In this document: one piece after another, positions 23,915 through 29,063 of the stretch
How the letters are laid out: every line of letters begins with the position of its first letter
How positions within the stretch are numbered: position 1 is the stretch's first letter
DNA from: an uncultured Marvinbryantia sp.
GTDB taxonomy: Bacteria > Bacillota > Clostridia > Lachnospirales > Lachnospiraceae
Assembly (NCBI RefSeq): GCF_905201705.1
Contig: NZ_CAJKOX010000047.1
Coordinates: 1-29,063, forward strand
DNA: 29,063 nt
Direction: 5' to 3'
The notes under the pieces: generated by a model
Databases searched by the model: none
What the model was told of the DNA's origin: nothing
What the model saw: only the letters and a program-made list of their open reading frames with translations
Position numbers and translations under genes: made by a program

Positions 23915-24175
23915 TTACCATTGCCGATCCACCGCAGGACATTTTCGGACCCTGATCGCCGCGCGAAGCTCCACATAACATCCGCACAGACGGCACATTC
24001 CGTTTAAAAGCTGCGCGCACTGTGCGCATTTATGGAGCCGTTCTTCATAAATCTCCTGCTCCACCCTCACGTCATCATCCAGGCTCGCAATATAATTTCT
24101 TAGATTTTCAAAATATTCTTTCCCGGACTCCCCGCGAAGCAGGCATTTTCGGCAGACCCGAAGCCCGCCGCTCAT
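23915..24175 (-). CDS. DUF6171-like Cys-rich mini-protein
   Basis: An 86-residue soluble protein with paired cysteines: VCRKCLL near the start, then CAQCAQLLNGMCRLCGCYVELRAA and a final KCP. This pattern (about eight Cys, two or more knuckles) suggests one or two zinc sites and matches my memory of the small DUF6171 family of Clostridia, of unknown function. The middle part (SGKEYFENLRNYIASLDDDVRVEQEIYEERL) is likely helical. Its ATG overlaps the stop of the GH51 gene (ATGA), so translation is coupled. It is a genuine gene by overlap and by cysteine pattern, but its role in the sugar locus is unclear. Confidence 0.75.
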   Translation of the reverse strand: MSGGLRVCRKCLLRGESGKEYFENLRNYIASLDDDVRVEQEIYEERLHKCAQCAQLLNGMCRLCGCYVELRAAIRVRKCPAVDRQW

Positions 24176-25695
24176 GACTGTTTCTTCACGGTCAGATGGA
24201 CCACAGCGCAGGGCGGGATCTTAAAGGAGAAGCCGTCCTCTTTCGTTTCAATATCCTGAAACGCCTTTACTTTTACACATTCCGGATCCTCAAACGTATT
24301 CATCTCATGCATTTCTCCCTGCACCATCTCGCCGGTTACTTTCCATGCCGCCTGATCAAGGATCTGCGTATCCACCGGATACGATTCCGTAAGGGAGGCG
24401 TTCGTCACCGTAATATGTATCGTACCATCCTCCGCCATCGATACGGATTCCGTCAGGTTCGGCACCTGATATTCCCCGCAGACGCCGATTTTCTCTGCAT
24501 CGATAAAGCTGTCCAGAAGCATCGCATCCTGATGATCCTTATACATGTCAAACACATGGTACGTCGGTGTCAGGATCATATCCGCGCCCTCCGTGAGGAT
24601 CACGGACTGGAGCACATTCACGATCTGCGCCAGATTTGCCATTTTTACGCGGTCGGAATGTTTATTAAAAATATTCAGGGTGATTCCCGCTACCAGTGCA
24701 TCCCGGATCGTATTCTGCTGATACAGGAAGCCCGGATTGGTACCCGGCTCTACCGTGTACCAGGTTCCCCATTCGTCCACGATCATACCGATCTTTTTCT
24801 CCGGATCATAGGAATCCATGATCGCACCGTGACGGCGGATCAGCTCGTCCATATAATACGCTTTGGAGAGCGTTTTGTACCATACTGCATCGTCAAAATC
24901 CGTAGCGCTGCCCTTAATTTCCCAGCCTTCCGGATGTACATAATAGTGCAGTGATAATCCGTCCATAAAGCCGTGGAATTTCTCTTCGCAGTGATTAAAA
25001 CAAGTCTTCAGCACGTCCCTTGTCCACTCATAGTCGTCGACGTTAGCTCCGCAGCAGATCTTCTGGATCGGCTGCTCCTCTTCTCCTTCCGTGTGATAAT
25101 TGCGCACGTAAGTCTGGTATCTCCGGTATTCGTTGGCATAGAAATCGGGGTTCATATTACCGCCGCATCCCCAGTTTTCATTGCCTACGCCAAAGAAATC
25201 AATCTTCCACGGCTCATCATGTCCGTTTTTCCTGCGAAGATCCGCCATCGGAGATACGCCCGGAAACGTAATGTACTCCACCCACTCCGACATTTCCCGC
25301 ACAGTGCCGCTGCCAAGATTGCCATTTACATAGGTCTCGCAGCCCAGCTGGCGGCAAAGCTCAAAATACTCATGCGTACCGAAGCTGTTGTCCTCCAGAA
25401 CCCCGCCCCAGTGCGTATTGATCATCTTTTTTCGCTCTTCCTTCGGTCCGATCCCGTCCATCCAGTGATATTCATCCGCAAAGCAGCCGCCCGGCCAGCG
25501 CAGTACCGGCACTCTGATCTTTTTCAGCGCTTCCACTACGTCACAGCGCATACCGTTCACGTTGGGGATCAGGGAATCCTCGCCCACGTAAATCCCCTCA
25601 TAAATACATCTTCCCAAATGCTCGGAAAAATGTCCGTAGATTTCCTTATGAATTTTGCTGACTTTCTTTTTCGGATTAATCATCAATCTAGCCAT
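24172..25695 (-). CDS. abfA: GH51 alpha-L-arabinofuranosidase
   Basis: A 507-residue intracellular enzyme that removes terminal arabinofuranose from arabino-oligosaccharides. The N-terminal region (SKIHKEIYGHFSEHLGRCIYEGIYVG) and LRWPGGCFADEYHW are family hallmarks of the TIM barrel. The acid/base is Glu173 in GVGNENWG, and the nucleophile is Glu308 in IVDEWGTW. The C-terminal part is the beta-sandwich domain ending HLTVKKQS. No signal peptide. The frame extends to 25716, but the ATG at 25695 has AAGGAG and gives the typical MARLMINP start. It is the first gene of the minus-strand arabinan set and overlaps the DUF6171-like gene by 4 bp. Confidence 0.95.
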   Translation of the reverse strand: MARLMINPKKKVSKIHKEIYGHFSEHLGRCIYEGIYVGEDSLIPNVNGMRCDVVEALKKIRVPVLRWPGGCFADEYHWMDGIGPKEERKKMINTHWGGVLEDNSFGTHEYFELCRQLGCETYVNGNLGSGTVREMSEWVEYITFPGVSPMADLRRKNGHDEPWKIDFFGVGNENWGCGGNMNPDFYANEYRRYQTYVRNYHTEGEEEQPIQKICCGANVDDYEWTRDVLKTCFNHCEEKFHGFMDGLSLHYYVHPEGWEIKGSATDFDDAVWYKTLSKAYYMDELIRRHGAIMDSYDPEKKIGMIVDEWGTWYTVEPGTNPGFLYQQNTIRDALVAGITLNIFNKHSDRVKMANLAQIVNVLQSVILTEGADMILTPTYHVFDMYKDHQDAMLLDSFIDAEKIGVCGEYQVPNLTESVSMAEDGTIHITVTNASLTESYPVDTQILDQAAWKVTGEMVQGEMHEMNTFEDPECVKVKAFQDIETKEDGFSFKIPPCAVVHLTVKKQS

Positions 25696-25754
25696 AACAA
25701 ACTCCTTCCTGCGCATGTTTCCAAACCGCGCACTGTAATAATCTATGTAATCCT

Positions 25755-25783
25755 ATCGTATACTGAAAGCACAAAAATAGCAA
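25755..25783 (-). promoter_or_regulatory. Putative promoter of abfA
   Basis: On the minus strand TTGCTA (25778-25783), 17 bp, TACGAT (25755-25760). The -10 box is only four of six. A slightly shifted TATACG reading with 15 bp is also possible. The candidate operator copy 3 lies 110 bp upstream. Confidence 0.5.
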
Positions 25784-25892
25784 CTGTTTTTATTGAATTA
25801 TTTTATATTTTTTTAAAGATTAAACAAATTTTTCAATAGACTCTTTAAAGTTTCCTAAATCAGATACGTATATTTTATATTTATTTGTAGCA

Positions 25893-25910
25893 TTTTAGTT
25901 TATCATAAAT
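25893..25910 (+). promoter_or_regulatory. Candidate operator, copy 3 (TTTTAGTTT motif)
   Basis: TTTTAGTTTATCATAAAT matches copy 2 in TTTTAGTTT and in a TAAAT exactly 7 nt after TTTTAG. It lies between abfA and the spoVG terminator. The surrounding 25790-25919 is very AT-rich, which raises the chance of a random match. Confidence 0.32.
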
Positions 25911-25919
25911 AAACATAAC

Positions 25920-25950
25920 AAAAAAAGGGATGCTGCTCTCGCAGCATCCC
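25920..25950 (-). terminator. Intrinsic terminator of spoVG
   Basis: A perfect 10-bp stem (GGGATGCTGC, 25927-25936 with 25941-25950) with a 4-nt loop is followed on the minus strand by seven T (25920-25926). It lies 18 bp after the spoVG stop. Confidence 0.95.
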
Positions 25951-25968
25951 CGCGCCTGTAAAACCCCT

Positions 25969-26247
25969 TTACAGCGTCTCTTCATCAGTTTCCTGAGAAG
26001 CTTCTTCATATTTTTTCAGAATAAGATTCTGTATTCTGTCACGAGTTCCAGAGTTAATCGGATGTGCAATATCGCGATATTCCCCATCCGTAGCTTTCCT
26101 GCTGGGCATTGCAATAAACAGGCCTTTCTCGCCCTCGATCACTTTGATGTCATGAACAACAAATTCATCATCAATTGTAATGGACACAACGGCCTTCATT
26201 TTTCCATCCTTTGTTACCTTGCGGACTCTAACGTCTGTGATATTCAT
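25969..26247 (-). CDS. spoVG: Regulator SpoVG
   Basis: A 92-residue protein that matches the whole SpoVG family: MNITDVRVRKV at the start, VVSITIDDEFVVHDIKVIEGEKGLFIAMPSRK in the middle and DIAHPINSGTRDRIQNLIL near the end. SpoVG proteins bind nucleic acid and affect sporulation, septation and, in some Firmicutes, wall and virulence genes. AGGAGG lies in front of the ATG. It follows glgD with a 92-bp gap that contains an inverted repeat but no convincing sigma-A or sigma-H promoter, so co-transcription with glgCD is possible. A strong terminator follows. Confidence 0.97.
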   Translation of the reverse strand: MNITDVRVRKVTKDGKMKAVVSITIDDEFVVHDIKVIEGEKGLFIAMPSRKATDGEYRDIAHPINSGTRDRIQNLILKKYEEASQETDEETL

Positions 26248-26281
26248 AGCCGGTCCTCCTTCCTCATAAATTGTATTTTAT

Positions 26282-26329
26282 GGGCAGAGGTTAGCATTTC
26301 AGTCTGTTTTTATCGGTCGGGCTCTGCCC
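26282..26329. repeat. Inverted repeat in the glgD-spoVG gap
   Basis: GGGCAGAG (26282-26289) and CTCTGCCC (26322-26329) are perfect 8-bp arms around a 32-nt spacer. On the minus strand the tail is ATAAAATAC, so it is not a classic terminator. It may shape the spoVG leader or weaken read-through from glgD. Confidence 0.4.
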
Positions 26330-26339
26330 TCTACGGACA

Positions 26340-27458
26340 TCACATGACATACCTTTCGTTCGTTTCCACCACGATCTTCACTTCGCCCTCGCCGACATGG
26401 CGGGAATTTGCGCGGATCGTATCATGGCTTTCCACGATGCAGTTTTCAATATACGTATTGTCGCCAATATAAACATCGTTGAGAATAATGGAATTTTTGA
26501 TCACACAATTTTCTCCGACAAATACTTTCTTAAATAATATGGAATTTTCCACCTTACCGTTTACGATACACCCTGCGGATACCAGGCTGTTTCTCACATC
26601 AGCGCCCGGATTGTATTTTGCCGGCGGCATGTCCTCGATCCTGGAGTACACGTCCGGATACTGCCGGAAGAAATAGTCCCGTACCTCGGGTTTCAGGAAG
26701 TCCATGTTTGTCTTGTAATAAGCGTCTACCGTAGAGATATTTGCCCAGTACGAATCCATCTTGTATGCATAGATCCGTTTCATATTTTTATAGCGGACTA
26801 AAATATCCTTTACGAAATCAAATCTGTCCTCCGACGCCGCCTTCTCGATCAATTCGATGAGCTGACGTCTTCGGATGACGTAAATACCTGCAGAAATGAG
26901 ATTCCCGACTGCATCGATAGGCTTTTCCTCAAAGCTCTCGATCCTGCCGTCGTCGTCCATCTTCACGACGCCAAAACGGCTGACGTCGTCTCCCTCAGGT
27001 ACATCCGTGCAGACCACGGTAATGTCTGCTTTCTTGTCAATATGATACTCCAGCACCTTGCTGTAATCCAGCTTGTAGACGCCGTCGCCGGATGCGATCA
27101 CCACATACGGCTCATGGCACCTTTTCAGAAAATCCAGATTCTGCGCAAGTGCGTCTGCGGTTCCGCGGAACCAGAAATTGTTTCCTGCCGTGATGGTCGG
27201 CGTAAATACAAACAGACCTCCCTGTTTTCTTCCGAAATCCCACCACTTTGAAGAGCTGAGATGTTCGTTTAAGGAGCGGGAATTGTACTGCGTTAAAACA
27301 GCTACCTTCTGGATCCCCGAATTAGTCATGCTGCTCAGAGCAAAATCGATACTCCGAAAGCTTCCCGCCACCGGCATGGCCGCAATCGCTCTTTTGTTGG
27401 ACAGCTCCCGCATTTTCTGGTTGTTGCCGCCTGCTAAAATGATTCCTACTGCTCTCAT
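26340..27458 (-). CDS. glgD: Glycogen biosynthesis protein GlgD
   Basis: A 372-residue paralogue of ADP-glucose pyrophosphorylase. It has the nucleotidyltransferase fold (FRSIDFALSSMTNSG, FRGTADALAQN, VIASGDGVYKLDY, SAGIYVIRR) and a left-handed beta-helix C-terminus (ILFKKVFVGENCVIKNSIILNDVYIG). The N-terminal loop reads GGNNQKMRELSNKRA instead of the GGxGxRL...KPA of active enzymes, so it is probably not catalytic by itself and acts as the regulatory partner of GlgC, as shown for Bacillus GlgCD. Its ATG overlaps the glgC stop by 4 bp (ATGA), consistent with a 1:1 complex. Confidence 0.95.
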   Translation of the reverse strand: MRAVGIILAGGNNQKMRELSNKRAIAAMPVAGSFRSIDFALSSMTNSGIQKVAVLTQYNSRSLNEHLSSSKWWDFGRKQGGLFVFTPTITAGNNFWFRGTADALAQNLDFLKRCHEPYVVIASGDGVYKLDYSKVLEYHIDKKADITVVCTDVPEGDDVSRFGVVKMDDDGRIESFEEKPIDAVGNLISAGIYVIRRRQLIELIEKAASEDRFDFVKDILVRYKNMKRIYAYKMDSYWANISTVDAYYKTNMDFLKPEVRDYFFRQYPDVYSRIEDMPPAKYNPGADVRNSLVSAGCIVNGKVENSILFKKVFVGENCVIKNSIILNDVYIGDNTYIENCIVESHDTIRANSRHVGEGEVKIVVETNERYVM

Positions 27459-28729
27459 GCCACATCACCATCCTTAATAATTGATCCGCCGCTCTCCAGC
27501 ACGCCGTCCGGGTAGTCCTCCGGCGCGGTGTTTCCGGAAATCGCGGTGTTTTTGCCAATCTTTACATCAGCAGGAATGGTACTGTTTTCGCCGATGGTGA
27601 CAAGACCGCCGGCATACACTGCCGGTTTGTACTTATTGGGCGCTTCCTCTCCGATGCCCATCACGACACCGGAACCGACATTTACATTTTCCGCAATGAT
27701 CGCGCGATCCACCACCGCGTTTTCCCCGATCACCGTTCCTTTCATAATAATGGAATCCCGGACCACGGCGCCCTTTCCGATCGTAACGCCTGCTCCGATC
27801 ACCGAGCTTTTTACCTCGCCATAGATTTCGGTGCCGTCGCCGATGATACTGCGTTCAATCTTCGCGTCAGCCGATACATACTGCGGAGGAATGATTTCAC
27901 TTGAAGTATAGATCTTCCAGAATTCTTCGTAAAGATTGAATTCCGGGATAATGTCGATCAGTTCCATATTGGCTTCCCAGTAGGAGCTTAAAGTCCCCAC
28001 GTCCTTCCAATATCCGTTGTATTCGTATGCTACCAGTTTTTCACCTTTATCAAAGCAATAGGGTATAACGTGTTTTCCAAAATCACAGCCCGGTACATTT
28101 GCGTTGGCGATCAGTGCCTCCCGAAGCACTTCCCATGTGAATATGTAGATTCCCATGGACGCCAGATTACTCTTTGGTTCCTTTGGTTTCTCCTGAAACT
28201 CTGTAATATTGCTGTTGTCATCTGTAACAACGACGCCGAAGCGGCTTGCCTCCTCCCACGGGACCGGCATCACCGCGATGCTGACTGCAGCGCCGCTTGC
28301 CTTGTGGAAATCCAGCATAACCTCATAATCCATCTTGTAGATGTGGTCGCCGCCAAGGATGAGCACATATTCGGGATGAAACATTTCCATGTAAGTAAGG
28401 TTCTGGTAAATGGCGTTTGCAGTGCCTGTGTACCACTCGGTATCCGTACTTTTTTCGTACGGCGGCAGGATGCTCACACCACCGATATTGCGGTCCAGAT
28501 CCCAGGGAATGCCGATGCCGATATGCGTATTAAGACGCAGCGGCTGGTACTGCGTCAGAACACCTACCGTATCTACCCCGGAATTGATACAGTTGCTTAA
28601 GGGGAAGTCGATGATGCGATATTTCCCGCCGAAAGTAACTGCCGGTTTTGCTACTTTGGATGTCAGAACGCCTAAACGGCTGCCCTGACCACCTGCCAGC
28701 AGCATGGCAATCATTTCTTTCTTAATCAC
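27455..28729 (-). CDS. glgC: Glucose-1-phosphate adenylyltransferase (catalytic subunit)
   Basis: A 424-residue enzyme that makes ADP-glucose from glucose-1-phosphate and ATP, the committed step of glycogen synthesis. It has the signature LLAGGQGSRLGVLTSKVAKPAVTFGGKYRIIDFPLSNCINSG, TGTANAIYQN, the metal-binding GGDHIYKMDY, FGVVVTDD, EFQEKPK and a hexapeptide-repeat C-terminal domain. The start codon is GTG (28727-28729) after AGAGGTGA. It has an extended -10 promoter and overlaps glgD. No other glg gene lies within the window. Confidence 0.97.
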   Translation of the reverse strand: MIKKEMIAMLLAGGQGSRLGVLTSKVAKPAVTFGGKYRIIDFPLSNCINSGVDTVGVLTQYQPLRLNTHIGIGIPWDLDRNIGGVSILPPYEKSTDTEWYTGTANAIYQNLTYMEMFHPEYVLILGGDHIYKMDYEVMLDFHKASGAAVSIAVMPVPWEEASRFGVVVTDDNSNITEFQEKPKEPKSNLASMGIYIFTWEVLREALIANANVPGCDFGKHVIPYCFDKGEKLVAYEYNGYWKDVGTLSSYWEANMELIDIIPEFNLYEEFWKIYTSSEIIPPQYVSADAKIERSIIGDGTEIYGEVKSSVIGAGVTIGKGAVVRDSIIMKGTVIGENAVVDRAIIAENVNVGSGVVMGIGEEAPNKYKPAVYAGGLVTIGENSTIPADVKIGKNTAISGNTAPEDYPDGVLESGGSIIKDGDVA

Positions 28730-28760
28730 GTTATCACCTCTTGATGTTATGTTTTAAATG

Positions 28761-28789
28761 ATTATAACACAGCTTTTTAAAATAGTGAA
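28761..28789 (-). promoter_or_regulatory. Sigma-A promoter of glgC-glgD
   Basis: On the minus strand TTCACT (28784-28789), 17 bp, then a perfect TATAAT (28761-28766), 32 bp before the GTG start. Confidence 0.75.
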
Positions 28790-29063
28790 CACCTTTTACG
28801 CAGTTTTTACAAAAATCACAAAGCAACAGACGCCTTTTTATGAATTTTTCAGTTTACATCGCCTTATTGCGTCGAAAAAGAAAATTTTTTCGTTTATTAT
28901 TTCCACTTTTGGCAAAGAAAACCTGTCTATTTTTATGGAATACTAATTATTTCTTCCCGCGCACTTTCTTTTTTCCCAAAATTGCGGTATGATGATAGCA
29001 TACTCATTCAATATAGTCTGCAAATAAAAAGTCAAGCAGAAATTGATGAACTTTGAAAATTTT
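28790..29063. other. AT-rich non-coding end of the window
   Basis: No supported gene. An open frame of 62 codons at 28758-28946 has no ribosome binding site and overlaps the glgC promoter. The visible signals are a small inverted repeat GTATG/CATAC (28987-28991 with 28999-29003) and a minus-strand TTGACT at 29030-29035 whose matching -10 is poorly spaced. The next gene presumably starts outside the window. Confidence 0.5.

Noticed and set aside
24973..25839. 288-codon plus-strand frame opposite abfA
   Set aside because: Antisense of GH51 with no recognisable domain or ribosome binding site.
28758..28946. 62-codon plus-strand frame near the window end
   Set aside because: No ribosome binding site, overlaps the glgC promoter, and low-complexity AT-rich composition.

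Overview
The window looks like a chromosomal piece of a spore-forming Clostridia genome, most likely Lachnospiraceae. Reasons: the sporulation regulators SpoVT and SpoVG are present, the split GlgC/GlgD ADP-glucose pyrophosphorylase is typical of Firmicutes, pth-mfd-PrsA-SpoVT lie close together, ribosome binding sites are strong AGGAGG types, and there is a large arabinan-degradation locus of the gut-Clostridia kind. No phage, transposase, CRISPR or rRNA gene was seen. Almost all genes are on the minus strand.

Layout. 1-3.0 kb: a membrane acyltransferase (+), a tRNA-Gln(CUG) (-) with its own promoter and terminator, and nicotinate phosphoribosyltransferase pncB (+). 3.0-12.2 kb (-): a housekeeping block read as nitroreductase, pth, mfd, a PrsA-like foldase lipoprotein, a response regulator/histidine kinase pair and spoVT. 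A 173-bp, highly structured intergenic element lies between the foldase and the two-component system, and a good sigma-G-type promoter sits before spoVT. 12.2-14.4 kb (-): a two-gene operon for metal handling, made of a CobW-type GTPase with a long His-rich tandem repeat and a shorter CobW-like GTPase fused to a YcgQ/DUF1980-like domain.

14.4-25.7 kb: an arabinan/arabino-oligosaccharide utilisation locus. In minus-strand reading order it holds a GH51 arabinofuranosidase with a coupled DUF6171-like mini-protein, a secreted GH43 arabinanase, a cytoplasmic GH43 exo-arabinofuranosidase, an ABC sugar importer (binding protein and two permeases, no ATPase), a second cytoplasmic GH43 enzyme, and an ArsR-type winged-helix regulator with an unusual 200-residue C-terminal domain. 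A YesL/DUF624 membrane protein is read the other way inside the locus. The inferred logic is that the secreted GH43 cuts arabinan outside, the ABC system imports oligomers, and the GH43/GH51 enzymes release arabinose inside. A shared motif, TTTTAGTTT followed 4 nt later by TA, occurs in three promoter regions of this locus and may be the regulator's operator.

25.9-29.06 kb (-): glgC-glgD (overlapping) followed by spoVG and a strong terminator, then an AT-rich non-coding end. No single element is clearly a new system. The best candidates are the CobW/DUF1980 metal pair, the ArsR-type sugar regulator with its putative operator, and the structured intergenic element.
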